DNA of 37,304 nt from Bradyrhizobium diversitatis (GCF_016031635.1 NZ_JACEGD010000051.1:1-37304), one strand, 5' to 3'. Numbered from the stretch's first letter, positions 1 to 12,263 are shown. Numbers and translations are program-made. Notes: generated from the letters alone by a model not told the origin.

Positions 1-380
1 ACGCCGGCGCGCACCCGCTCCGGGCCGAGATTCTCGCCCATGCGCAGGCACATGCGCAGCACCATGCCGCGCGGGCTCAGCGTGTAATTGGCGACCCAGT
101 CGACCACCGAACGCAGCTCGGGCTTCAGCGGCGGGATATCGAGCTTCTCGCTGACCTCCTTGAGGCGATTGTGCAGGCGCGGATCGGGATTGGCATTCTC
201 GCCCCACACCACGGCGAGCACCTCGCGCGGGCCGAGCGGCACACTGATGAGATCGCCCGCCTTCAGCTCCATCCCGCGCGGCATCTTGTAGGAATAGGTC
301 TGGTCGAGCGCGACCGGCACCAGCACGTCGACCATGCCGGTCGCGTGGGCGGAGGCGGGGCTGCGCGGTGTGTGATCCAT
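1..380 (-). CDS. priA: Primosomal protein N' (replication restart helicase PriA), N-terminal part only
   Basis: The minus strand from an ATG at 378-380 reads open to the window edge, giving about 126 residues that begin MDHTPRSPASAH and contain VDVLVPVALDQTYSYKMP, GDLISVPLGPREVLAVVW and VVDWVANYTLSPRGMVLRM. This matches the N-terminal 3'-DNA-end-binding domain of PriA, which in the full protein precedes the DEAD/DEAH helicase and the zinc-binding region. PriA binds abandoned replication forks and reloads the replisome. The helicase part lies outside the window, so integrity cannot be judged. It is divergent from xerC with about 110 bp between the starts. The family call rests on recognising the N-terminal domain. 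Confidence 0.85.
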   Translation of the reverse strand, partial: MDHTPRSPASAHATGMVDVLVPVALDQTYSYKMPRGMELKAGDLISVPLGPREVLAVVWGENANPDPRLHNRLKEVSEKLDIPPLKPELRSVVDWVANYTLSPRGMVLRMCLRMGENLGPERVRAG

Positions 381-491
381 GGGTGGAGAATCGGAACTCG
401 GGGACTTCAGGCTAGCGCCGCGGGCCGGCCTTAGCGAACGATAAACGAGTGTGATGCGATATACTGAGTGGAATCACCACGTCCAGAGCGC

Positions 492-1457
492 ATGAGCAAA
501 GCGGCCGCCCCAAGACTCGAGCTCGCCAGCGCCGATCCCTCGATCGCGCAGGAGATGGCACGCTGGCTGTCGCATCTCGGCGCCGAACGGCGGCTGTCGC
601 CGAAGACGCTGGAGGCCTATGGCCGCGACTTGCGGCAGTGCCTGGATTTCCTCAGCAATCATTGGGGCGAGCGTGTCACGCTGGCGCGCTTCGCGGCGCT
701 GGAGGCCACCGACATCCGCGCCTTCATGGCGATGCGCAGGGCCGACGACATTGCCGGCCGCAGCCTGATGCGCGCGCTGGCGGGCCTGCGCTCGTTCGGT
801 CGCTTCCTCGAGCGCGAGGGCAAGGGCAAGGTCGGTGCATTGTCCGCAATCCGCGCGCCAAAAGTTGCGAAGAGCCTGCCGAAACCGCTGCCGATGGCCT
901 CCGCAAAACGCCTGGCCGACGCCGACGAGCGCGCCGGCGAGGACCGCGAGACCTGGATCCTGGCGCGCGACGCTGCGGTGATGGCGCTGCTGTATGGCTC
1001 GGGCCTGCGCATCTCCGAAGCGCTTGGCCTGAAGCGCCGCGAGGTGCCGCGTCCCGGCGAAGGCGACGTGCTGGTCGTGACAGGCAAAGGCAACAAGACG
1101 CGCATGGTGCCGGTGCTGCAAAACGTGCTGGAGCTGGTGCAGGAATACGTTTCGATGTGCCCGTATCCGCTACCCGCGGAGGGACCGATCTTCGTCGGCG
1201 CGCGCGGCGGGCCCTTGAGCCCGCGCATCATCCAGCTCGCGATGGAGCGGCTGCGCGGTGCGCTCGGCCTGCCCGACAGCGCCACGCCGCACGCGCTCCG
1301 GCACTCCTTCGCCACGCACCTGCTCTCGCGCGGCGGCGACCTGCGCGCCATCCAGGAATTGCTCGGCCATTCCTCGCTCTCGACGACGCAGGTCTATACC
1401 GGCATCGATTCGGAGCGGCTGCTGGAAGTCTATGCGAGCGCGCATCCGCGGCGCTGA
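492..1457 (+). CDS. xerC: Tyrosine recombinase XerC
   Basis: This is a 321-residue site-specific tyrosine recombinase. With its XerD partner it would resolve chromosome dimers at dif during division. The N-terminal SAM-like core-binding domain covers about residues 20-110 (WLSHLGAERRLSPKTLEAYGRDL). The C-terminal catalytic domain carries the full set: Arg173 in GSGLRISEAL, Lys199 in GKGNKTR, His267 and Arg270 in HALRHSFATHLL, His293 in LLGHSSLSTTQ and nucleophile Tyr302 in VYT. Length is normal. I chose the ATG at 492; a GTG at 468 in the same frame would add eight residues, and neither has a convincing ribosome binding site. Position next to priA on the opposite strand favours chromosomal XerC over an integrase of a mobile element. 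XerC rather than XerD is judged from overall similarity. Confidence 0.9.
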   Translation: MSKAAAPRLELASADPSIAQEMARWLSHLGAERRLSPKTLEAYGRDLRQCLDFLSNHWGERVTLARFAALEATDIRAFMAMRRADDIAGRSLMRALAGLRSFGRFLEREGKGKVGALSAIRAPKVAKSLPKPLPMASAKRLADADERAGEDRETWILARDAAVMALLYGSGLRISEALGLKRREVPRPGEGDVLVVTGKGNKTRMVPVLQNVLELVQEYVSMCPYPLPAEGPIFVGARGGPLSPRIIQLAMERLRGALGLPDSATPHALRHSFATHLLSRGGDLRAIQELLGHSSLSTTQVYTGIDSERLLEVYASAHPRR

Positions 1458-1539
1458 CACACTCTCGTCATAGCTCGCGTGCCTCTTGCGCAGCGCCCAC
1501 GGTTCGGTCAAATCGTGGGAACCGAGCAGGAGAGATATA

Positions 1540-2133
1540 ATGGGCGCACACGAAAGCATGGAGCACGCCGAGCACGCCGAACACGCGTCCGGCTCGAACA
1601 AGAAGATCGCGCTTCTGATCGCGGTGCTGGCGCTGTTCCTGGCAATCTCGGAGACGCTCGGCAAGGGCGCCCAGACCGAATCGATCAGCAAAAACGTCGA
1701 GGCCGCCAATCTCTGGGCGTTCTTCCAGGCCAAGAGCATCCGCCGCACCGTGGTGATCACTGCGGCCGAGCAGGGCAAGCTGACGCTGGGTTCGCTGGCC
1801 GACGACGCCGCCATGAAGGCGGCGGTGCAGAAGCAGATCGACGACTGGACCAAGACCGCACAGCGCTACCGCTCCGAGCCCGAGACCGGCGAAGGCACCG
1901 AGCAGCTCGCGGAGAAGGCCAAGCACGCCGAGCATGCGCGCGACGAGGCGACCGCGAAATACCACCATTTCGAGCTGGCCTCGGCGGCGTTCCAGATCGG
2001 AATCGTACTGGCCTCGGCCACCATCATCACCGGCATGCTCGCGCTGGCCTATGTCAGCGGCGTGCTGACGATCGCCGGCTTGATCATGACCGCGCTCGGC
2101 CTGTGGTGGCCGCATCTCTTGCACTTGCATTGA
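1540..2133 (+). CDS. DUF4337 family membrane protein
   Basis: This 197-residue protein starts at an ATG with a good AGGAGA site five bases upstream. The N-terminus is His/Glu-rich (HESMEHAEHAEHA). A first membrane segment follows at about residues 22-40 (KIALLIAVLALFLAISETLG), then a charged, probably helical middle region (about 45-145) with QSISKN- and AEKAKHAEHARDEATAKYHHFE-like stretches, and two C-terminal hydrophobic segments (FQIGIVLASATIITGMLALAYV and ILTIAGLIMTALGL-like). This pattern fits DUF4337, a proteobacterial membrane family of unknown function. The His-rich start might bind metal, but that is speculation. It is transcribed in the same direction as xerC, 82 bp downstream, and is followed by a palindromic repeat. 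Confidence 0.8.
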   Translation: MGAHESMEHAEHAEHASGSNKKIALLIAVLALFLAISETLGKGAQTESISKNVEAANLWAFFQAKSIRRTVVITAAEQGKLTLGSLADDAAMKAAVQKQIDDWTKTAQRYRSEPETGEGTEQLAEKAKHAEHARDEATAKYHHFELASAAFQIGIVLASATIITGMLALAYVSGVLTIAGLIMTALGLWWPHLLHLH

Positions 2134-2170
2134 GGGGGCGCTGCCGCGCACGCCTCTGAAGCCACAAGAA

Positions 2171-2280
2171 CGGTGTCATGCCCCGGCTTGACCGGGGCAT
2201 CCAGTACGCCGCGGCTTCTCGGTTCAATCATTGACGTCTCTGGAATACTGGATTGCCCGCCTTCGCGGGCAATGACACCG
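2171..2280. repeat. Paired palindromic intergenic repeat, family A copy 1
   Basis: The outer arms CGGTGTCAT and ATGACACCG are inverted copies. Each arm contains its own small hairpin: TGCCCCGGctTGACCGGGGCA on the left and TGCCCGCcttcGCGGGCA on the right. The internal words ATCCAGTA and TACTGGAT are also inverted. The same layout recurs at 6440-6542 and 21649-21750. It lies between the convergent DUF4337 gene and the minus-strand membrane protein. Confidence 0.8.
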
Positions 2281-2317
2281 AATTTCTGGCGATGACCGTG
2301 TGTATGCAACGCGCAGC

Positions 2318-2848
2318 TCACCGCGCCTGGTGCACGCTCCTGCGGAAGCGCTGGATCAGGCGCAGCGTGCGGGAGGACCAGCCCTCGCCGTTGCCGGCGA
2401 TCAGCTCGCGGATGCGGCGCTTGATCGGATCGACCAGTTCGGCGGCCTTGGCGCGCACCTTCAGCACCAGATCGTAGATCCGCTCGAACCAGTGCATCTC
2501 CAGCAGCTTGTGGCGCGTCACGTCGAACACGAAGGCGGTGACGCCGACGCCGACCAGCTTTGCGAACACGATCATGAAGACCGCGCTGGTCCAGTATTCG
2601 TGTGCGAGCAGCCAGAGGCCGACCAGCTTGAGCGGAAACAGCGGGACGATGGGAACCGCGAACACGATCAGCGTCATGGCGGGCGACAGCGCATTGACGC
2701 GCTCCGTCAGCCAATGCTTGAACCGCGCGAGCGGGATGGCTGCGACGACCTTGGCAACGATCGGCTCGAGATGGTCCCACAACCAGGCTTCGATCAGGAA
2801 GATGATCGCAAGCAGGACCCAGACCGGTTGAAGGAGGCGGCGCAGCAT
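2318..2848 (-). CDS. Uncharacterised integral membrane protein
   Basis: This 176-residue protein has no family I can name with confidence. Hydrophobic segments are visible at about residues 5-22 (LLQPVWVLLAIIFLIEAWLW), 57-80 (MTLIVFAVPIVPLFPLKLVGLWLL) and 86-108 (WTSAVFMIVFAKLVGVGVTAFVF). The C-terminal third (about 110-176) is basic and probably cytoplasmic, ending in RFRRSVHQAR. The ATG at 2846-2848 follows a GGCGGGAAAC stretch rather than a clear ribosome site. It follows lpdA on the same strand by about 35 bp, so it may be the last gene of the TCA block transcript, or it may be independent. Coding potential is supported by the sensible hydrophobic pattern and strong third-position GC. Confidence 0.7.
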   Translation of the reverse strand: MLRRLLQPVWVLLAIIFLIEAWLWDHLEPIVAKVVAAIPLARFKHWLTERVNALSPAMTLIVFAVPIVPLFPLKLVGLWLLAHEYWTSAVFMIVFAKLVGVGVTAFVFDVTRHKLLEMHWFERIYDLVLKVRAKAAELVDPIKRRIRELIAGNGEGWSSRTLRLIQRFRRSVHQAR

Positions 2849-2883
2849 ATGTTTCCCGCCCGATTCGATGCTGGGGCGCGGGC

Positions 2884-4284
2884 CTACATATGGATGGCCC
2901 GCTTGCCGACCGCAAGCGCGGCTTCCTTGACGGCCTCCGAGCGGGTCGGATGGGCGTGGCAGGTGCGCGCGAGATCCTCCGCACTGCCGCCGAATTCCAT
3001 GAGAACGCAGGCTTCATGGATCATTTCGCCGGCTTCGCGGCCGATGATGTGCACGCCGAGCACGCGATCGGTCTTCGCATCTGCGAGAACCTTCACAAAA
3101 CCGTCAGTGGTCTGGTTGACCTTGGAGCGGCCATTGGCGGTGAACGGAAACTTTCCGACGGTGTAACCGATGCCCGCCTGCTTCAGCTCCTCCTCGGTCT
3201 TGCCGACGGAGGACACTTCCGGCGTGGTATACACGACGCCCGGGATGACATCGTAGTTCACGTGACCGGCTTGGCCGGCGATGATCTCCGCGACGGCAAC
3301 GCCTTCATCCTCGGCCTTGTGCGCGAGCATCGGGCCGGCGACGACGTCGCCGATGGCGTAGACGCCCTTCAGGCTGGTGGCGAAATGCGGATCGATCTGC
3401 ACGCGGCCGCGCGGGTCGAGCGCGACGCCGGCTTCCTTCAGACCGAGACCGTCGGTGTAGGGCACGCGGCCGATGCAGACGAGCACAACGTCGGCTTCCA
3501 GCGTCTCGGCAGCGCCGCCGGCGGCGGGCTCGATCGTCGCCTTCAGCGTCTTGCCCGAAGTGTCGACCGCGGTGACCTTGGCCCCCAGCTTGAACGCAAA
3601 GCCCTGCTTCTCGAGGATACGCTGGAATTGCTTGGCGATCTCGCCGTCCATGCCGGGCAGGATGCGATCGAGGAATTCGACCACGACGACGTCGGCGCCG
3701 AGGCGGTGCCAGACCGAGCCGAGTTCGAGGCCGATCACGCCGGCGCCGACGATCAGGAGCTTGCCGGGGACCTTGTCCAGCGACAGCGCGCCGGTGGACG
3801 ACACGATGCGCTTCTCGTCGATCTCGATGCCCTTGAGGCGCGCGATGTCGGAGCCGGTAGCGATGACGATGTTCTTGGTTTCGATGACTTGCGACTTGCC
3901 GTCGGCGGAGACCTCGACCTTGCCGGTGCCGAGGATCTTGCCGGTGCCCTTGAGCACGTCGATCTTGTTCTTCTTCATCAGGAACTCGACGCCCTTGACG
4001 TTGCCGTCGATGCCATGCTGCTTGAAGTTCATCATCGCCGGCAGATCGAGCTTCGGCGACGAGACCGACACGCCCATCTTCGCGAAGGAATGGCCGGCTT
4101 CCTCGAACATCTCGGAGGCGTGCAGCAGCGCCTTCGACGGCATGCAGCCGACATTGAGGCAGGTGCCGCCGAGCGTGGCGTTCTTTTCGACCACGGCGAC
4201 TTTCATGCCGAGCTGGGCTGCGCGCACCGCGCAGACGTAACCGCCCGGTCCGGTGCCGATGACGACGAGATCGTAGGTAGCCAT
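2884..4284 (-). CDS. lpdA: Dihydrolipoyl dehydrogenase, E3 of the 2-oxoglutarate dehydrogenase complex
   Basis: This 466-residue FAD disulfide reductase reoxidises the dihydrolipoyl group of the E2 subunit and passes electrons to NAD+. The N-terminal FAD motif is GTGPGGY (10-16). The redox disulfide is Cys42/Cys47 in GGTCLNVGCMPSKALL. The NAD-binding motif is VGAGVIGLELGSVW, and the second FAD contact is YAIGDVVAGPMLAHKAEDEG. The C-terminal dimer-interface motif HAHPTRSEAVKEA supplies the catalytic His-Glu pair. Length is standard. It lies in the block mdh-sucC-sucD-sucA-sucB-SDR-lpdA, which assigns it to the OGDH complex; a pyruvate dehydrogenase E3 paralogue would be expected elsewhere. Confidence 0.95.
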   Translation of the reverse strand: MATYDLVVIGTGPGGYVCAVRAAQLGMKVAVVEKNATLGGTCLNVGCMPSKALLHASEMFEEAGHSFAKMGVSVSSPKLDLPAMMNFKQHGIDGNVKGVEFLMKKNKIDVLKGTGKILGTGKVEVSADGKSQVIETKNIVIATGSDIARLKGIEIDEKRIVSSTGALSLDKVPGKLLIVGAGVIGLELGSVWHRLGADVVVVEFLDRILPGMDGEIAKQFQRILEKQGFAFKLGAKVTAVDTSGKTLKATIEPAAGGAAETLEADVVLVCIGRVPYTDGLGLKEAGVALDPRGRVQIDPHFATSLKGVYAIGDVVAGPMLAHKAEDEGVAVAEIIAGQAGHVNYDVIPGVVYTTPEVSSVGKTEEELKQAGIGYTVGKFPFTANGRSKVNQTTDGFVKVLADAKTDRVLGVHIIGREAGEMIHEACVLMEFGGSAEDLARTCHAHPTRSEAVKEAALAVGKRAIHM

Positions 4285-4341
4285 GAGAGAAAGTCCCGTG
4301 AGGTTAGGCGTGATGAGGATGTGTCAGCGTCCGCCGGAGCG

Positions 4342-5091
4342 TCAGCGACCGCCGGACACATCGAGAATGGCTGAGGTGACGTAGGAGGCCTCGTCCGACA
4401 GCAGCCAGACGATGGCGTTGGCGATTTCATCGGCGGTGCCGACGCGCTTCATCGGCACCATGTGGGCCAGACGATGGGCGCGGTCGGGCTCGCCGCCGGC
4501 AGCGTGGATCTCGGTGTCGATCAGGCCGGGACGGATCGCGGCGACGCGGATGCCTTCGCCCGCGACCTCGTAGCCGAGGCCGACGGTGAAGGAATCCACC
4601 GCGCCCTTGGAGGCGGCGTAGTCGACATAAGTGTTGGGGGCGCCGAGCCTGGCAGCAACGGACGAGAGGTTGACGATGACGCCGCCCTCGCCGCCATGCC
4701 TGGTCGACATCCGCTTGATGGCTTCGCGCGCGCAGAGGATGGAGCCGGTGACGTTGACCGCCATCACACGCTGGATGCGCTCGGCCGACATCTCGTCGAC
4801 CCGCACGCCGCTCTTGCCGACAATGCCGCCGTTGTTGACGAGCGCGCCAAGCGTGCCCAGCTTGTCAGCTTCCTCGAACAGGGCGAGGATGTCGCTTTCC
4901 TCGGCGACATCGCATTTCACCGCGATGGCCTTGCCGTTGGCGGCCTCGATCTGCGCGACCACCTCGTCGGCGGCCTTCTTGTTGCTGGCATAGCCGACCA
5001 CGACGCGATAGCCGCGCGCGGCCGCCGCGATCGCGGTCGCCCGCCCGATGCCGCGGCTGCCGCCGGTGATGACAACGACCTTATCTGTCAT
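4342..5091 (-). CDS. SDR family oxidoreductase (classical short-chain dehydrogenase)
   Basis: This 249-residue NAD(P)-dependent oxidoreductase has an unknown substrate. Features are the Rossmann glycine motif TGGSRGIGRA near the N-terminus, the structural NNGG motif in ALVNNGGIVGKSG, the catalytic Ser in VNLSSVAARLG, the YxxxK pair in YVDYAASKGAV and the post-catalytic RPGLIDTEIH. The C-terminus WLLSDEASYVTSAILDVSGGR is typical of 3-oxoacyl-ACP reductase-like members. I chose the second ATG because GGAGGT lies ideally upstream of it; an ATG 12 bp earlier overlaps that site. The gene sits between sucB and lpdA, 57 bp before lpdA, so it is probably co-transcribed with OGDH genes. That gives no direct clue to the substrate. 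Confidence 0.88.
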   Translation of the reverse strand: MTDKVVVITGGSRGIGRATAIAAAARGYRVVVGYASNKKAADEVVAQIEAANGKAIAVKCDVAEESDILALFEEADKLGTLGALVNNGGIVGKSGVRVDEMSAERIQRVMAVNVTGSILCAREAIKRMSTRHGGEGGVIVNLSSVAARLGAPNTYVDYAASKGAVDSFTVGLGYEVAGEGIRVAAIRPGLIDTEIHAAGGEPDRAHRLAHMVPMKRVGTADEIANAIVWLLSDEASYVTSAILDVSGGR

Positions 5092-5157
5092 GCGCACCTC
5101 CATGGTTCGACACGCGCCGCCGCGCTGATCGCGACGGCGCTCGCAAAGCGACAGGGA

Positions 5158-6402
5158 TCAGAGATCGAGCACCAGGCGCGCCGGATCTTCCAGGCTCTCC
5201 TTGACGCGAACCAGGAAGGTGACGGCCTCCTTGCCGTCGATGACTCGGTGATCGTAGGACAACGCCAGGTACATCATCGGGCGGACCTCGATCTTGCCGC
5301 CGACAACCATCGGCCGCTCCTGGATCTTGTGCATGCCGAGAATGCCGGACTGCGGCGCGTTCAGGATCGGGGTCGACATCAGCGAGCCGTAGATGCCGCC
5401 ATTGGTGATGGTGAAGGTGCCGCCCTGCATCTCGTCGATCTTGAGCTGGCCGTCGCGGGCGCGGCGGCCGAAATCGGCGATGCTCTTCTCGATGTCGGAG
5501 ATCGACTTGTGGTCGCAGTCGCGCACCACGGGCACGACCAGGCCCTTGTCGGTGCCGACGGCGACGCCGATGTGGTAGTAGTTCTTGTAGATCAGGTCGC
5601 TGCCGTCGATCTCGGCGTTGACCGCCGGGATGTCCTTCAGCGCCTGCACGACGGCCTTGGTAAAGAAGCCCATGAAGCCGAGCTTGGCGCCGTGCTTCTT
5701 CTCGAACGCGTCCTTGTAGTGGGCCCGCAGCGCCATGACGTTGGTCATGTCGACCTCGTTGAAGGTCGTGAGCATGGCCGCGGTGTTCTGCACGTCCTTG
5801 AGGCGGCGCGCGATGGTCTGGCGCAGCCGGGTCATCTTGACGCGCTCCTCGCGGGCGGCGTCATCGGCCGGCGACGGCACGCGAACCTGCACGGCGGCGG
5901 CGGGCTGGTTGACCGGGGTCGGCGCGGAGGCGGCGCGCTCGATCGCAGCCAGCATGTCGCCCTTGGTGACGCGGCCGTCCTTGCCGGAGCCCGGAACGGT
6001 CGAGGCGTCGACGCCGGTCTCGGCCGACAGCTTGCGCACGGACGGGGCAAGCGGCGCATCGGCCGGCGGCGCCTTCGACGCAGCGGCTGCAGCAACCGGA
6101 GCCGCAGCGGCCGGAGCCGGAGCAGCGGCCGGCTTGGCGGGAGCGGCGGCGGGCTTGGCAGCACCTGCACCTTCGGTGATCTGGCCGAGCAGCGCACCGA
6201 CGGCGACGGTCGCGCCATCGGCGGCGATGATCTCGCTCAGCGTGCCCGCGGAAGGCGCGGGGACTTCGATGGTGACCTTGTCGGTCTCGAGCTCCACCAA
6301 GGGCTCGTCGACGGCGACCGGGTCGCCGGCCTTCTTGAACCAGCGGCCGATGGTGGCCTCGGTGACGGATTCGCCGAGCGTCGGCACACGAATTTCAGTC
6401 AT
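5158..6402 (-). CDS. sucB: Dihydrolipoyllysine succinyltransferase, E2 of the 2-oxoglutarate dehydrogenase complex
   Basis: This 414-residue E2 core enzyme transfers the succinyl group from lipoate to CoA. Residues 1-75 form a single lipoyl domain with the lipoylated Lys42 in ELETDKVTIEVP. An Ala/Pro-rich linker follows (about 80-115). The peripheral subunit-binding domain is about 116-155 (LAPSVRKLSAETGVDASTVPGSGKDGRVTKGDM). After a second linker the catalytic acyltransferase domain ends with SYDHRVIDGKEAVTFL, holding the active-site HxxxD. AAGGA lies seven bases before the ATG. Position directly downstream of sucA supports succinyl rather than acetyl specificity. The symbols odhB and sucB are both used for this gene. 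Confidence 0.95.
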   Translation of the reverse strand: MTEIRVPTLGESVTEATIGRWFKKAGDPVAVDEPLVELETDKVTIEVPAPSAGTLSEIIAADGATVAVGALLGQITEGAGAAKPAAAPAKPAAAPAPAAAAPVAAAAASKAPPADAPLAPSVRKLSAETGVDASTVPGSGKDGRVTKGDMLAAIERAASAPTPVNQPAAAVQVRVPSPADDAAREERVKMTRLRQTIARRLKDVQNTAAMLTTFNEVDMTNVMALRAHYKDAFEKKHGAKLGFMGFFTKAVVQALKDIPAVNAEIDGSDLIYKNYYHIGVAVGTDKGLVVPVVRDCDHKSISDIEKSIADFGRRARDGQLKIDEMQGGTFTITNGGIYGSLMSTPILNAPQSGILGMHKIQERPMVVGGKIEVRPMMYLALSYDHRVIDGKEAVTFLVRVKESLEDPARLVLDL

Positions 6403-6439
6403 GGTCTTTTCCTTAAGGAGATCGCGGTCTTGAATTCAT

Positions 6440-6542
6440 GTGTCATCGCCCGCGAAGGCGGGCGATCCAGTACGCCGTGACGTCGATGAGCAGAACGAAT
6501 GCCGCGGAGTACTGGATGCCCCGCCTTCGCGGGGCATGACTC
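6440..6542. repeat. Paired palindromic intergenic repeat, family A copy 2
   Basis: It begins GTGTCATCGCCCGCGAAGGC and ends CGCGGGGCATGAC, with the internal inverted pair ATCCAGTACGCCG / CGGAGTACTGGAT. The layout matches the copies at 2171-2280 and 21649-21750. It lies between sucA and sucB, inside a probable operon, so it would be transcribed and could fold in the mRNA between the E1 and E2 coding regions. Confidence 0.8.
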
Positions 6543-6555
6543 AGTTTGAAATTGC

Positions 6556-9525
<2,970 letters not shown>

Positions 9526-9662
9526 ACTGGAGTTCCTGGCGATTTCGGTTCGCGCATAACAAACGGCGCTGGCGCCGAGCTCCCCGGCAGAGGCTCGGCG
9601 CGACAGGCACCCTTTACCCTATTTGCTGCGAAACTTCGCCCGGAAAAGCACGAAGGAGTGAA

Positions 9663-10547
9663 TTAGCCTTTCAATTTTTCGGCAAGCGTATGGCCGAGGC
9701 GCGCGGGCGACGGGGACACTGTAATCCCAGCCGATTTCATCGCTTCGGTCTTGGAACCGGCATCGCCCTTGCCGCCCGAGATGATCGCGCCGGCATGCCC
9801 CATGCGGCGGCCGGGAGGGGCGGTGACGCCGGCGATGAAACCGACCATCGGCTTCTTGCGACCGTGCTTGGCCTCGTCCTTAAGGAACTGGGCGGCGTCC
9901 TCCTCGGCGGAACCGCCGATCTCGCCGATCATGATGATCGATTCGGTCTTGGGGTCGGCGAGGAGCATCTCCAGCACGTCGATGAACTCGGTGCCCTTGA
10001 CCGGGTCGCCGCCGATGCCGACCGCGGTGGTCTGGCCGAGGCCTTCCTGGGAGGTCTGGAACACGGCCTCATAGGTCAGCGTGCCCGAGCGGGAGACGAT
10101 GCCCACCGAGCCGGTCTTGAAGATGTTGGCCGGCATGATGCCGATCTTGCACTCGCCGGCGGTCATGACGCCGGGGCAGTTCGGCCCGATCAGGCGCGAC
10201 TTGGAGCCGGCCAGCGAACGCTTCACCCGCACCATGTCGAGAACAGGAATGCCCTCGGTGATGCAGACGATCAGCGGGATCTCGGCGTCGATGGCTTCGC
10301 AGATCGCGTCCGCCGCGCCCGGCGGCGGCACGTAGATCACCGACGCGTCGGCGCCGGTCTTCTCTCGCGCCTCGCGCACGGTGTCGAACACCGGCAGGCC
10401 CAGATGCGTCGAGCCGCCTTTGCCGGGCGAAGTGCCGCCGACCATCTTGGTGCCATAGGCGATCGCAGCCTCGGAATGGAAGGTGCCGTTCTTGCCGGTG
10501 AAGCCCTGGCAGATGACCTTGGTGTTCTTGTCGATCAGGATGGACAT
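9663..10547 (-). CDS. sucD: Succinate-CoA ligase (ADP-forming) alpha subunit
   Basis: This 294-residue alpha subunit of succinyl-CoA synthetase, with SucC, makes ATP or GTP from succinyl-CoA. It begins MSILIDKNTKVICQGFTGKNGTFHSEAAI, the standard CoA-binding Rossmann start. It contains GTSPGKGGSTHLGLPVFDTV, the GPNCPGVM motif, SRSGTLTYEAV and GIGGDPVKGTEF. The phosphorylated histidine is in GHAGAIISGGKGDAG near residue 250. Length is standard. The frame runs open upstream of this ATG, but the family start is clear. It is separated from sucC by a DUF1579 gene, whereas sucC and sucD are usually adjacent. Confidence 0.96.
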   Translation of the reverse strand: MSILIDKNTKVICQGFTGKNGTFHSEAAIAYGTKMVGGTSPGKGGSTHLGLPVFDTVREAREKTGADASVIYVPPPGAADAICEAIDAEIPLIVCITEGIPVLDMVRVKRSLAGSKSRLIGPNCPGVMTAGECKIGIMPANIFKTGSVGIVSRSGTLTYEAVFQTSQEGLGQTTAVGIGGDPVKGTEFIDVLEMLLADPKTESIIMIGEIGGSAEEDAAQFLKDEAKHGRKKPMVGFIAGVTAPPGRRMGHAGAIISGGKGDAGSKTEAMKSAGITVSPSPARLGHTLAEKLKG

Positions 10548-10582
10548 GAGGTCTGCTTTCGCGAAACTAACAGAGTGAGAGG

Positions 10583-11062
10583 TCAGTGGATGCGGCGGTA
10601 GACGCCGGTGAGCACGTCGGCCCAGCCTTCCGCGTCCGGCGAGAACTGGATCTTCAACGAATAGGAATCGTCGTCGATGATCTCGTAGACGTGGCGCGCA
10701 TTGCCGCGGAGCGAGCCGCGCACCAGCGTCAGGGTCTTGCCGACCCAGCCGCCCGAAGCGGGCGAGGGCGGCGTGTAGCCGAGCGAGTCGTACCAGAACA
10801 GTTTGTAGGTCCGGTCGTCGGGATCGTAGGTGAAGATGCCGTGAGTGGCGAAGACCTGCTTGCCGTCGCGCATCTGAGCCGAGTCCTGGATCAGGTAGAA
10901 CCCGTTGAGGTCCATGCGGGCGACGACGCGAGAGGTCGCCGGCCCGCCTTCCGTCCAGCGCGACGGGAAGACCACCTCTTCGCCATTCCATTCGCCGGCG
11001 AACGCGGCGAGACGCGCGTGCTCGGGAAGCGGAGATGATGCGGCGAGATGGTCCTGGGCCAT
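10583..11062 (-). CDS. DUF1579 family protein inserted between sucC and sucD
   Basis: This 159-residue soluble protein has no signal peptide or membrane segment. It contains LAAFAGEWNGEEVVFPSRWTEGG, RMDLNGFYLIQDSAQMRDGK, GIFTYDPDDRTYKLFWYDSLG and ends VLTGVYRRIH. The repeated aromatic-rich strand pattern and the AG-W start suggest a lipocalin/FABP-like beta barrel of the DUF1579 type, whose function is unknown. The gap to sucC is four bases and to sucD about 35 bases, all on the same strand, so translation is probably coupled with the succinyl-CoA synthetase genes. A role in binding a small ligand near this step is inference only. Confidence 0.85.
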   Translation of the reverse strand: MAQDHLAASSPLPEHARLAAFAGEWNGEEVVFPSRWTEGGPATSRVVARMDLNGFYLIQDSAQMRDGKQVFATHGIFTYDPDDRTYKLFWYDSLGYTPPSPASGGWVGKTLTLVRGSLRGNARHVYEIIDDDSYSLKIQFSPDAEGWADVLTGVYRRIH

Positions 11063-11066
11063 GGCC

Positions 11067-12263
<1,197 letters not shown>

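Noticed and set aside
492..1457. Integrase of an integrated element next to priA
   Set aside because: The protein is XerC-like in length and motifs, and the neighbours are housekeeping genes with no tRNA, attachment site or phage genes.
10548..10991. N-terminal extension of the sucD frame overlapping the DUF1579 gene
   Set aside because: The extension is in a different frame from the well-supported DUF1579 protein, and SucD has its standard start and length from 10547.
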